This document shows, one piece after another, positions 1 to 12,169 of a stretch of DNA of 64,000 bases. This DNA comes from Dipylidium caninum. Its lineage: Eukaryota; Platyhelminthes; Cestoda; Cyclophyllidea; Dipylidiidae. Below the pieces are notes generated by a model, which saw only the letters and a list, made by a program, of their open reading frames with translations, ran no database searches and was not told the DNA's origin. The position numbers were made by a program, and so were the translations under genes. How positions within the stretch are numbered: position 1 is the first letter of the stretch; each line of letters starts with the position of its first letter. The stretch is from contig QEYB01000448.1 in NCBI GenBank assembly GCA_017562135.1, forward strand, positions 2,046,001 to 2,110,000. Reading direction: 5' to 3'.

Positions 1-1
1 A

Positions 2-46
2 GACGTGTTGAGAGAGTTTGACGACGGAGGCTGGTTTGAGATGTAA
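2..46 (+). CDS. Possible last codons or exon end of an upstream gene
   Basis: From position 2 one frame reads DVLREFDDGGWFEM and then TAA (44-46). The same spot holds a strong splice donor, gtaagt at 43-48. So this is either the C-terminal end of a plus-strand gene lying mostly left of the window, or an exon end. I do not recognise the peptide. With 14 codons to judge by, it could also be chance. Confidence 0.25.
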   Translation, partial: DVLREFDDGGWFEM

Positions 47-1219
47 GTCGTGTCATTGGATTTGGTCGGAACAATATCGGCTGTCAGGGTTTTTTGTCAT
101 ATCGCATTCGCACTTGGGTTGTCGAATGCATAGCTTCTATTGGGAGCGGTAACAAACGTGTAGGAGCGTAGGATCGCCGAGGTGCTCCTCAACACGGAGT
201 GTCGGTATATTCATTTGCAGAAGAGTTGTTTGTATGTGCAGTACTTTAATCTCGAGTTGATTTTTGGTGAGTTGAAGCATGCTCTGGCAAGATTCACTCC
301 TGTGTCTGTTTAATGTTTTGGAGTCGATTAAATGGTCGGGACATACGGACGTCAAAATAAGCGAGTTTATTGAACCAGAGAAAGACACCCTTTTCCAGAC
401 TTATGGCGAATTGAACGTCCCAAAGAGGCACAACAGTTGAGAAGTAGGAGCAACTTCAGTGATTAATTATTTCTACTCCCGTAAATTGTTAGTATGGATT
501 GGTCTAGTGGATTCACAAGTCTATAATGAACATTAGAACACTACTAACTCCTAAACCAAATGACTGTATGGACTTCGCCCCTTCAATTCTTTTCAGTGAA
601 GATCAATACTTAAAAGCAATGTAACAAGCTCTTCGGCTTTGAGTAGTTAATCCATTCTACACCGGATATTCCCAGTGATTGGAGTCTTCGAAATGAATTT
701 CACATTCGAGCTTCACTTATATTGGCGTTTTTACCGTAAAAGCGTCTTATTCAAAAATGTATCGTTTTCAGAAAGTTAATATATATTTATTGCTTTGCTT
801 CGAATCGAGGAAGGTGCGTTCTGATGAGTTACGATAAATTTTGAAGATCATGCTGAATTCGTAGTTACGTCTTCTCAATCGCAATAATTTCTTCGCTATG
901 TAAACCGATGGTTTAACTGCCGCTATATGGTGGGCATTTGTATTATTTCTTGTTTCGTGGACTAGCTTGAGAAGTAATGATTGCACCTAAGTAAGTCGAA
1001 GTTGTGCCGTTGCAACCTTACCGATGACACTTAATATGATTTTTCGAATGCCTCACACAGGCATGCGTATGCATCAAAATATATAGGCCCGCGTGTGTAT
1101 CTCACGCATAGGCATAAACATATGCTCAATTTTTGAACAAGTTTTAAGCAGTTAATTTCTTTCCGTGCACGCTTGCAGGATGTCTGCGCGTTTTATGAAT
1201 TAAGAATTTCGTTAACGCA
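47..1219. other. Intergenic/5' flank of GMPPB, no gene recognised
   Basis: Short open frames occur on the minus strand (137-388 and 768-986), but neither resembles a known domain and both lack convincing splice context. A pyrimidine-rich run ending in gcag at 1175-1178 looks like a splice acceptor for a 5' UTR exon or a trans-spliced leader upstream of the GMPPB start. Confidence 0.5.
1180..1203 (+). promoter_or_regulatory. Short upstream ORF before GMPPB
   Basis: ATG at 1180 starts a 7-codon frame (MSARFMN) ending in TAA at 1201-1203, 16 nt before the GMPPB ATG at 1220. It begins one base after the acceptor-like cttgcag. If the leader is joined at 1178 this would be the first AUG of the mature mRNA, so it could lower or regulate translation of the main frame. 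That role is inference only. Confidence 0.35.
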
Positions 1220-4200
1220 ATGAGGGCGTTGATTCTGATAGGCGGTTTTGGTACACGTCTACGACCCCTTACCCTGAGTGTTTTGAAACCTCTAGTCGAG
1301 TTTTGTAACAGGCCCATGCTAATGTATCAAATAGAGGCTCTCGTAAAAGTGAGCGTATCAATATTTTGTTAAGTTTGAGGCTGGAATTAAAATTATTATA
1401 CTCGCGATCAACGAAGAAGCAGCTTGTCTCGAGAATGAAATTCGCCGGATGTGCAAGATGGTTGTCGACAATCTTACTTACGTTTTTAGGTAACCAAGAA
1501 GTCTCACGTTAATATTATATTTTCCTACGAATCTGAACCCTTGGGCACAGGTACAAATGAGTAATGAGGATGACACTTTAAGGCGGACCGCTGGCAAATG
1601 CAGCGCATTTACTTTGTGAATCTGATGAACCATTCTACGTTCTCAACAGCGATATAATCTGTCAATTTCCATTTAGAGAGTTAATGGATTTTCATAAGTC
1701 CCACGGAAAAGAGGGAACTATGGCAGTATGTTAGTGCTTGTGTTTTACTCGAAGGTAACGAAAGTGAAGGAACCTAGCCGTTATGGTGCTGTAATCTTCA
1801 ATGATCAATCTGGTTCCGTCTTTCGTTTTGTTGAAAAGTCCCCTGATTTCATTGCCAACAAAGTCAACGCAGGTTTTTACGTTTTCGATCCTTCAGTTTT
1901 ACGAAGAATCCAGGTAGGCTAATTTTTGCAATTATATTCTTAAAGTTAAAACCTACTTCCTTAGAGTTGGATGTGTTTCCTCGCATGGTTGAAGATGGCG
2001 AATTGTATTGCATTGAAATTGAAGGTTAGTTACTGTGCTTGCGCGGTTGAACTTTTTTGTTATTTCAACATGTGAGTTTTACTAACACTTCTCGTTGTCT
2101 AAGTAACTAAATAGTAAATAGTATTATTCATAGTGTTCTTTTGTGTAACTTACTGCTTGCAAACGTTAACGTTATTTTTTGTTTAAGGGATTTGGATGGA
2201 TATAGGTCATCCGAAGGACTTCTTGTTTGGAACACAAATTTACTTAGAGTATCTACGAAACAACGGACGCCTTGAACATCGCGACACTCCTGGTTTTATT
2301 GGGAATGTCTTGATGGTATGCAATTATTTTTTACTAACTCGGCCCACTCAGAGTGTAGATATTATTAGGCTTTTGGGTATATTTGGTTTCTTCCAAAGAA
2401 TCACATGCACTATATTATTTGAATTTGGATTTTTCTCGAGGTATCTACCATGGAGTATGTTATTTTGTTGACGGGGCTAGTGGGAATTTTGTTAAATCGT
2501 GTTTTTTATACATTGTAGCACCCGTCAGTAAGAATTGGTACTCAATGTGTAATAGGACCAAATGTTACCCTTGGGCCAGATGTTTGCGTAGAAGATGGTG
2601 TAAGAATACAGGATTCAGCTATTCTTAGTGGAGCTGTTGTCCGTTCTCACTCCTGGTTGGATGGGAGCATTATCGGCTGGAATTCGGATGTTGGACGATG
2701 GGTAGGTAAAATATTTGGGGACCGAAATTTAGCTTTTGTTGTGGTTTTTAAACGCGGACTTAAAGGAAAATTATGCATATAAATAATCCCACTCTAACAT
2801 TGTAGCATTTTATTTTAGACTGTTTCCACATATTCTGTAGGTTTCTGCAAATACTTTGGACAACTTTGTTAACTCTTTTGCTTAAGTGGATGGTTACTGT
2901 AAGTTTTGACGTTCACGGAGATTATTTGTCTACATCAAGATTGTTCTTTTAGTTGAATTTGTAAAACGTTTTCGAAAAAACAAGTTTTAAGATTTAAACG
3001 TCGGTAACCCAACTCTTCATTTGAGAGAATAGGGGAATCTTTTTCAGGGGCATTTAACTGATCTTGCGTGAAAATCCACGGTAATTTCCTTCACAATTCC
3101 TGATGAAAACAAAACAATTTTATTTTCATTAAATATAGTTAGACCAAAGTGAAGCTATGTCGTCTATTGGTTGATAAAAGTTAAAGTCAAAATTTTTCAT
3201 ACGGAGTTTGTAATAGTGGAACCGATTTATATGAACAATACGGGAGCTTAAAGTCTATCAGGTTTCTTTCTGCAGCGTTTTGTTCTCAAATCGGTTTCCT
3301 AATTGTGATAATAATTAGTGTTAGACATCTGAACCTATTAGGTACGTGGGCTGCTTGCACTTTGAGAAAGGACATGCTGTTGAACAGTTTGTCATCCTGG
3401 CGAAACTGTACCACCACATATCCAACAAATGAAGATTTTGAACGATAATACTATAGCGTCATCGGTAAGTGTTTAACCAAAAATGGCAGATCCCTGAATA
3501 TGACCTGTTCTAAAATCTAGTCCAATAATCGAAGTCTTTGGCCCTATGAAACTGTTTTTTTGCATAACATTTTCATAAATTAACCATCATCCATTGTCGT
3601 AACACTTCATTACATATTATTTATGTAGCTTAAAAAGATTCAAGGAATGTTTGTGCGATTGTATTGCGTAGTTTGCTTTTGGTGTTGACGTTTTACATTT
3701 CCTAATTGTACTTGTTTACTGCTATTTAACCGGCGTCTACGACCATTTGGCACATAGTTTACTTTGTGAAAAGAATTACATTTTAATGATTGTGGGGTAT
3801 CTTATTCTATTTCCATGATATCACGAAGCTCTTCCTGCTTGCTAAGAGTGCAAACTTTCAATAAGATAACAAGTAGTTCACCCCTCTTCAAATACGCGTT
3901 TTTTGCATCAGATCCATGCATCTCTTAATAATTCAATTCCATCGGCCGCATTGACGAAGAAAACTACTCCTTTGTTATGCTTTTAGAGAGGGTAGGTGTC
4001 GTACTTTTGACTGCTGAGTGCAGTTTGATTGACAAATATATTTTACCGGCGAGATATATCCATTTACCAGTTTTTATTTCCTTTGGTAAATAATCCAGGT
4101 GCCTTGAAAAGTCAGCCTCTGTAAACGTTTGTAATCCTGAAAAAATTGTCGACTAGATGTGCCGCGAATAAATAGCCGTAAATGTAAGTATCAATAGTAC

Positions 4201-5641
4201 TTATTACATAAAGGTCGCAGAAGGAGCCGTGTACACTCCTACGGTCATCTCTTAACTCAATTCTCTAAGTATTTGGCACTATCGATACTTCAAAAGGCCC
4301 CCGAGTGGTTATGCATCATCATACAGGTGCCACATTAACTAATCCGAAGATTGACAAGTAGACCGACGACTTCACGTACGGCGGTTTCATTCAAGTAAGA
4401 CAACAAGGGAGAGAGATGCGTTGCAAAACGCGAGGGTACTGGCTCGCACTCGCCTCAGGAATGCCAACTAGTGAAGTTTTATTGAATGAAATTAATCACT
4501 GCATCAAGGGGAAGAGATTATGTCCCTTGAAAAATTTCGGCCGTGGTTATGAATGACTCCCAATTGTTACCCCTTTTCACTCCTCTGCACAAGAGCTTGT
4601 GAGTTATAGTAATATGCCGCTCGTTGACATGGATGCGTTGGGACGGTATGCTTAATGGCGTGTCCATAATGTGGCCATTTTTGACGAAACGATTCGGAAT
4701 TTCATAGCTTTACAGAATTTGCTACTTAAATAGAGTCAACGCCGTTTAAAATGACTCTTTGGATGAAGTAACCAATGAGGTCCGAAATAGTCGCTAGGCG
4801 CTGGTAGACAAATTTTACTTAGCCTTCTATCTCATAAAAGGGGCAGTTAGAACTCATTAATATAACACCAGCAGGATCTGCAGCACGAAGAGCTCAAGCA
4901 ACTTCTTACACCTAAGGTTTTATAAACGTTTACATCTGCCAAAGTCATAAAGCCGAAAATTACAACTTAATCTTTTGTCATTTGCAAAGTAGATCCACAA
5001 AGAGGAAAATAGTTAGGCTTGGGTTCATCAATGGTCTCAGAAAAACTAACTCGGGGAAATATTTGATGAGAGCCTACTATATTCATATGAAGTCTGTAAC
5101 ATAGCCTATTGCTACAACTGGATCATTGGGCATGCAGAGTAAGGGTCAAAAATCATACCTTCACTTCCTTAAATGGTCCCATCATTTTTGCTGTTACAGT
5201 AGCTAAATGAATTTTTTTCGCTCAAACACTATTGTGGGAGTAAACAAGGAAGACACATCTCGTCTATGCAAAACTTTTCAAAAGTCGTAGGTCAGGCTAA
5301 TCCTTTACTGCCAATGACCCCGGCATTTCATGCATGAATTGTCAGTTTACTAATGTCTACATATTTCGTTTTCGGGCAATAAATAATTAGGCATCCGAAC
5401 TGTAAGTGGTGGAGTCATGTTGGAAACACAATACATAGGTTGGTTCTAAACGCCCTGAGTCAATGGGAAGTTCAAGTTCATTTGAAAATGGCTCGTTTTG
5501 CCCTTATAGACGCGTCTGGAAAATGGAACAGTTCTAGGAGAGAATGTTCATGTAAATGACGAGGTGTTCCTGAACGGAGCTCTGGTTCTTCCGCACAATC
5601 TCGTCTCTGAATCAGTTCACGAGGCTCAAATCATCCTCTAG
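1220..5641 (+). CDS. GMPPB: Mannose-1-phosphate guanylyltransferase beta (GDP-mannose pyrophosphorylase)
   Basis: This cytosolic enzyme makes GDP-mannose from mannose-1-phosphate and GTP for N-glycan, GPI and O-mannose synthesis. Nine exons join in frame: 1220-1348, 1374-1460, 1490-1550, 1583-1725, 1755-1913, 1946-2024, 2188-2315, 2519-2701, 5510-5641. They give 366 residues; the human protein has 360. The N-terminus carries the nucleotidyltransferase signature [11 protein letters not shown] followed by a KP pair. The middle has EPLGT and YVLNSDI, then NKVNAG, and GFWMDIG-like [11 protein letters not shown]. The C-terminal part is a left-handed beta-helix with repeated G-x-N/V hexads ([24 protein letters not shown]). 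The first five introns are only 25-32 nt, while the last (2702-5509) is 2.8 kb and holds no recognisable gene. No frame problem was found. The identification is secure. Confidence 0.95.
1349..1373 (+). other. 25-nt intron in GMPPB
   Basis: The interval starts gtgagc, ends ttaag and has an in-frame TAA if read through. Removing exactly 25 nt joins EALVK to FEAGIK in the frame expected from other GMPPB proteins. It is among the shortest introns in the window. Neighbouring GMPPB introns are 29, 32, 29 and 32 nt. Confidence 0.8.
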
Positions 5642-7221
5642 CACATCCTCCATCTTTTCTCGGCTTTCACCGCTCCCCCGAGTGCTCAAGTTCACTTTTG
5701 CCCTTCTCGCATATGGGATTTACAAACGAAAATGTGCATTTGTACGCCTTAGAGAGGACTTAAGTAAATTGCATCGTTCGTAGACAAGATTTTCGTAACT
5801 TGCGACTCCCAATTTCGGACTTTTTTGAAATTGCAAATAGAATGTCCTGTGTCTCGAGAGCACAAACCATGGAAAGCAGCACCCGGTACCCGATCAAACT
5901 GTCTTCGAAGTTCATTTTCATAACTCCTTAACATGTCGTTCATCATTAACACAAAATCGGGATGCTCAACAAGAATATAAGGACAAGGAAGATTCATTCC
6001 GCATGAACATCAGTCCGTGCAATTTATTTTCTCAGGAGTGGCCACCACCAACAGGAACTGGTATCAACCAGAAACGAACGCACAGTCGGTAAGTTTTCCA
6101 CATGAGCACTGAGTGCCAGGCATCAATCTAGTTTTTTTACTCGCGTCAGGCATCGAGATACATGAAACGGCCTAGTTTATAAGTAGAGAGCCGACCGTAC
6201 TGACTCGCAAATCTGTCAATGAAGTTTAGGTCGATGGAGTATTTAAAGAAGATGGCTTTCCAGTTTAAGTAGACATGCTTCGTAGACTTAGTTATTCCAT
6301 TCCTGCGGGTAATTGAAAGTAAACTTACACAAGAGAAAATCATTTGATAGAAAAGACAGCAGTGAGTACACAAGGGATAGTGGGGACTGGGAAACTTTAG
6401 GCTAAATTATACATACTGGTTGAGCCAATTAGATGAAAAAAGGACAATCACCAAGTTGCTTATGTTGTATGCCATACGGTATTCTGTAAATGCCTCTTGA
6501 GTCCCTAGTGGGCGAATCTAGGAGAGACCGAACACTAATATGTAGAGGGTTTTAAAGTAAATTGTCCTAACAAAATAATTGCCTGACGAAAAGACCAAAA
6601 AATGCGAGTATGAATAATGAAAAGAAGCTCACCTTTCTGTTTATTTGTTGGTTTTATCGGCGGTTCTATGTGCATCATTAGATTGACCTACAATAAAACA
6701 AAAAAGAAATATTTAGACCAAAAATGATTGACAATGGAAAGTGGTGAGACACCCTGAATAGCACGAGTAATACATTCTAGAAGTGTGCAATATGTCAACG
6801 CTTATCTAATCAGCTGCCCTTTCCCGACTTCATCTTAATATATGAGCGTAGACTGTGGATTATAACAGTCATTATTAATCGTTTTCTATTTGCAGTTCAT
6901 TCAATTAAAGTATAAACAGAAGTCTGCGTTTATAGGTACGACTGTTGACTTCGATACCTGACACTCAGAAGCAGGATTATTTTGCGGTCGAGATTGTGCC
7001 AGATAATTCAGGTTAAGAGCAATTAAGAGGATTTGATCGTAAACGAAGAAGTTTGAGCTGGTATATGGCGTGCTGATTAGCACGACTTGGTTGCTCTGTG
7101 CAAGACAGCTCATGTTACTGTCCACTATTCATGCTTCTTTTGTGACACTATCTGTGTCGATGCGAGAATTTCAATTTTTAGGCCCTGTTTTTGTCAAATC
7201 TAAGGCGTATCCTTTGAGGAA
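5642..7221. other. Convergent intergenic region GMPPB / ubinuclein
   Basis: About 1.6 kb lies between two stop codons. Minus-strand open frames at 5749-5997, 6146-6373 and 6901-7125 show no family resemblance and no conserved splice context. Nothing else is recognised. Confidence 0.5.
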
Positions 7222-10200
7222 TTATGATAATAGTTTTTTTCTCAGATTGATTGAACGTTCCACGCTAGCGCGCCCATGAGGGAGGAAGGCGGGAAGGTGA
7301 CACGCACCTTGTGTGAGGTTATACTGGCGTGACCAGCTGACATACGACTCGGTTGGCTTATTGTAGCTGGCGAAAGTTGTGCGCATCTGTTGCTGTTGCT
7401 GAAGTTGTTGTTGATGCGGTCGAGAGGCCTGAGCGGTCTGCACCACGGGCGTAGGGAAGATAGAAGAGGAGGATGAAGTAGAGGCACCGGAGATTTGAGA
7501 GGCGACAGTGTTCCACGTGTGAGTTGATGTACCAGGCGGTGGCCTTGTGTTGACCTGCGATGCCGAGAGATGTTGCTGGTGTTGGCGATTCATTATGATA
7601 GGTGCGGCTGCGGCTGTGTACCGCACGTTCTCGTGGACAATGGGGCGCTGCTTTTGAAGATTCTGCTGCTGCTGTTGTTGAAAAGCTGTTATGATGTTGG
7701 AAACCGCTTGAAGAGTTAGGTTAGTCTAAACAAAAAAGACGGTCTTTAATGACACTTCTATGGAATGTATCCAATAAGCGAGTAAAGTTAATATTATTAG
7801 GAAGCGTTGACAACAAAGTGATTTAAAGAGACGGAGAATCTATATGAATATAAATGCAAGTTTTGGACTGGGAGGCATTTATTTTCAAAATACATTAGTG
7901 GAATGGTAAATAATTCGGTAACAAAGCACCAAATTGAACAAAAAATTAATAATGAAAAACTCAATGCATGCCCAAAAATCCGACAAATCCTTAAAATGAC
8001 GAATTGGTGTTGCGTTAAATCACGTCACCTGCCGCTGTTGTTGTTGCTGTTGCTGGGGCGCGCTGATAGCAGTGCGACCGAGGAGCTGACCCATGGAAAC
8101 AGTTACAGAGGGAATGGATGCGCGAACAGCAGGGGTGACGGTAGCTGAGACAGGGGAGGTGGCATTATGTGACCCACAAGCGATCCTTCTAGCAGTCACC
8201 ACCGGGGGAACAGCCTTGGAGGCAATGCCGGAAGGACTGAAATTGACGGAGGGAGTCGCGGAGGCAGAGTGTAGGGGCTGCGGCAGAGGCGGAGAATCCT
8301 GTTGACCCTCTGTCAGATCGATTAGGGGCGCTACCACAGCAGCCTTAGGCGTCTCTTTCTTTGTAGTAGTAGCAGTAGCAGCAGGAAGCTGGGGCGTAGC
8401 AAATTTGACCATGTAAATACCGGCTTCCTTCCCACCTGAACCACTGGGGGGACCGCCAACGAGTGAAGTTAGCATTTGTTGTGGATTGGTGGTAGAGACG
8501 TAACGTGTGTTGGGGGCGGCCGAGGTAGCGAGCACTGGATTAAGAGCAGACTGTGCGGCACGAAGAGTACCAGCGGTTGAGACGGGAGCTGAGGGCTTTG
8601 ATGTGACCAGAGGCCTGTTAGCGGCGGCCTGTGCAGTGGTTGTCGCCGTCGTTGTACTCACCTTGTTCGGAGGCGAAGAAGTGTTGACAGTACCTGTGGG
8701 TTTACCGACAGGGGTTGACACCGTCTTCGAGGAGTTTGGAGTGGAGGGTGTAACTGTCGGTAAGGTACCAGGCATTCTGTGAAGTACATGAATATGTGAC
8801 AGTAATAAAGTCAACAGAAGGCGTATTCATCAACTGTCTAAGAGACACGGAGCTTACAGTTTATTTAACATGCTTTGATAGGTGGATGAGCCCGCTCGCC
8901 AAAGGGCGCTACAAAACAAGTATAAGAAAGGTTTTGTGATCGGTAGTGCACAAATTTTAAGAATGGTTGAGACAATCAAAACGCATTAAACCAAATGCAA
9001 GAGTTTGCTACCTAGAACAAAAAATTGAGGACATACGCAACAGATATCCAATTGTCAGGCCAGAGCGATATAAGACTATGCAAAAATCGCTTCATTTGGT
9101 CCTCATCATGGCATTTTCCGGTCGCACTGAAAGTTGCTTCCATGCGGAAAGCCACGATTCGTTCTACCAGTGTTCTGCAAATAAGAATTTGACAACAATG
9201 TACCTTACCCATCCCCAAAGGCAAGCTAACAGAACATCTTGAAAATACTGACAAATGGTGGCCTAAAGCTACTATTGGATGATCGAAGAACTAAAAGCAA
9301 TTTATGTTGATAGGCTATTAGTTTAATTAGTCGCATCACAACACTCCGTAAACGCCGATCTGTGTAGAAGTCGCCTATAAAATGGGATGCAAAGGATGAG
9401 AGATGCCTTAAAGTCGATAAATAATGGGTAGAAAACATTTAATGAATTACTATACAAGTGGGAAGTAAGCTCAACCATGCCTCCACGTCCTCGAAAGCTG
9501 CAAAGAACATCACAATAGCAACGACTGACACTGTGTAAAAGGTCAAAGCGAGGCCAAGTGACAATTAGTACAAAAACGTTCATAAAAAATATTTCACGAC
9601 ACCAACGATCACAATAGTGAATATTTTTACTCCGTTAAATCCTTTCCATGTTTACCTACGCGTCGGTCACTCACTTTTATGAGATGACTTCTGCTGTGGG
9701 CTCGCATAGACGCTAATCATTTCCTTACGGAGCGATTTCGACGTAAAGGAATAACCGTACCGAGTTCACATTTTGGCTTACCGACAATCTGAGTTCCACC
9801 GAAATATTTTCTTCGGTGCACCGGGGCGCTTGGCTTCTGGGTTTTTCAGTTTTCTGATGATATATTAAAAAAACGATCTCAATTGGTGATAATACTCAAC
9901 GATGTTGGAAGACAACACGGAGAATTGACTAGACATTGATCTATATAAAAGCTACTAATAAGATCATGCAACAATTGTTGGGATAACTCGGCCGTTGACG
10001 CTCAATAAGATTTTTAGTTAATAAATATTGTAAAAAAAGGTCAAATTAACTTTTAAAAATTACCATCATTTAAAAAGACGTTACCGATAACCAAAAGATA
10101 ATAAGAACAAAATGTAATAAAAGATGCCTAAAATGGTGATGGAATGGAGTAGTGGGAGGTAGCACATATTAGCGACAAGGGCGTAATCTTGACAAGAGCG

Positions 10201-12169
10201 TTAAAAGTGTGGCGAATGTGTTTATATTAAAAAAAAATATATGAACGAAATAAAAATTCACAGTTAATTTCGAAGAACGTGAAAAAACATACTCATTTTC
10301 CCAGACACTCAAGCGGTCTTGGTAGTTAGCCAGATCACGGTTGTAGGCAGACAGTATATCGGGCATAACCTTAGAAACAGCTAAAAAACAGAATGTAAGA
10401 AAAGAGGACCCTAGCTGCAGACCGTAGAGCAATATATCAAAGTCTGCTAACACATATGAAATAGGAAATTCAAGCAGGAAGAACGTACCATCCTTGAGGG
10501 CAATCAACATAGGCTCCAAAAGGGAATCGTCCTTGAGCTCTTTTAATTTCCGCAACCTCCCGACTAACGTCTTACTCTTCATACCAAACTGCCCAGCAAT
10601 ATGCGCATACACAGCAGATTTGGTCATTTTCGAAAGACTCTTTTTAATCATCAGCTCGTCAAATCTAAAGTGAAGAGATGGCATGAAGAGCTCATACAAA
10701 GACACGAATTGACGGAAAATTTTTTTAAAAACCTTAACAATTCATTGTCAAACTGGGGCGGAAGTGGAGATTTAAGTGTTCCATGCGTAGAATCTGGTTT
10801 GAACTGCAAAAACAGAGATAACGGGTTTATCACCATTAATCAATAAGGAGATGCGTCTGATAAGTTATTAAAACAATTACGGCTAGAATTTTCTCCACTT
10901 CAGCGCGCAAATCCTCCGAGAGGGGTGGTAAAGGTTGTGAGTTTTGATGATGCTGTTGTTTTCCTGGGGTTTTTGGTGTGATTGTACCGTTATTTGATGG
11001 CACCTTATCAGAAGGAATCGAAAAAGTCGGTTTGATCGCCTCATTTTGTGTGGAAGCGGAAAGCACAGAATCAAAGACAGCATCAAGGGAAGTAAGTCCA
11101 TTTTTGGTTGTTTTGTTGCCTGTAGATGCAGCGATTACAGCAGGAGCGGCCAGCTGCTTCACCGCTCTCTCTAACAACTGCCTAAATGTAAGGGCATATT
11201 CCGTGCTCAAAATACAATTAACATACTTAGATTTCTCTTTTTTGAGATAGGATCGCTTGGTGTTGGAAGAAAGATCGATTTTGGGTTGTTTTGGTACAGA
11301 GGGAGGAGGTTCAATGTCCATAGATCTTTCCTCAATACTCTCTAGGAATCCCTCATTAACAAAAAAACCACCGTGGCGGGTTCGAAGGGTAGGAGCAACA
11401 ACCAATTCCACAGCCTCGGAATCATCAATAAAGGAGTCTTGGGAGTCATAACCCTCACCGAGATCAATGAAATCATCGACCCTGAGACGGCGCCTTTTTC
11501 CTTTGTTGGTAACAGTTACCATGTTCCCCTACATTAGAGTGTGAGAAATCCATGGTAGCGTACATATTTTTTTTCGAAAGACTTCGCCAGCTCAACCAGG
11601 TGAGCATCTTCAGTTTGGGCTGGAGCGTCCAGAACATTGTTAAAGCCCTAATTAAAAAATGCACTAATATATGACAAATTAAAAACAGCTTAAAATGCTC
11701 AAATAATACAATGAATAGCGTGAACAGTTTCATTCTCAAAAAAATTTGATATGAGCATGAATTGAAACAATGTGAAAATTCGAAAATCGTTACACCTCAA
11801 GAAGTTAAATACGAATAATTTCGAAATAGCAAAAAAGTAGCTAATTCATACATATGTTGATATCAATTTGCATGTGCACAAATAACGGCTATTAGGCTAA
11901 TGCAAATAAACTGGACCCAAATCCATTCGGATGAAAAAAAAGTAAAAAGCCAGAACCTTTCTTACTCAAATTAAAGCAGATATCGGGCGCAAAAAAGAAA
12001 CTGGTATTTTTTAAGTGTTTAAGGAATAGGGTAGAAAAGTAGTACCAAGCACCTAGAAATAGCGTCAATGACATACCAATTCCGAGTGAACAAGGTCGAT
12101 ATAGGAAAATTCATTGCGGTTTTCGTTTTTCAGGAGATCAATTTCAAGAACGACTGTCTTATCAACCAT
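7222..12169 (-). CDS. UBN1: Ubinuclein (Hpc2-related subunit of the HIRA histone chaperone complex)
   Basis: Ubinucleins act with HIRA and CABIN1 in the nucleus to deposit histone H3.3. Twelve exons (5' to 3'): 12169-12077, 11647-11564, 11528-11227, 11181-10881, 10803-10733, 10664-10489, 10380-10293, 9853-9782, 9174-9037, 8908-8858, 8776-8029, 7725-7222. All phases agree, giving 875 residues. Exon 1 holds the N-terminal NHRD-like stretch. Exons 2-3 hold the Hpc2-related domain: ELAKSFEKKYG, a KRRR patch, then DDFIDLGEGYDSQDSFID with DSEA. Exons 4-10 hold the ubinuclein middle domain (KSAVYAHIAGQFGM, KKIFRWN, SLWPDNW). Exons 11-12 are low complexity, rich in T/S/P/A with runs of glutamine, as in vertebrate UBN1/2 tails. 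Introns run from 35 nt to 607 nt. The orthologue class (UBN1 or UBN2) cannot be settled; invertebrates usually have one. The start is the first in-frame ATG before the conserved block. Confidence 0.92.

Noticed and set aside
820..850. Hammerhead-ribozyme-like ctgatgag
   Set aside because: No matching gaaa core or flanking stems could be found.
4369..4491. Short inverted words around 4370-4490 in the GMPPB last intron
   Set aside because: The 7- and 10-nt complementary words are not nested, so they do not form a hairpin or terminal inverted repeats.
5749..5997. 82-codon minus-strand frame after GMPPB
   Set aside because: No recognisable domain, no signal peptide and no splice context; open frames of this length are common by chance here.
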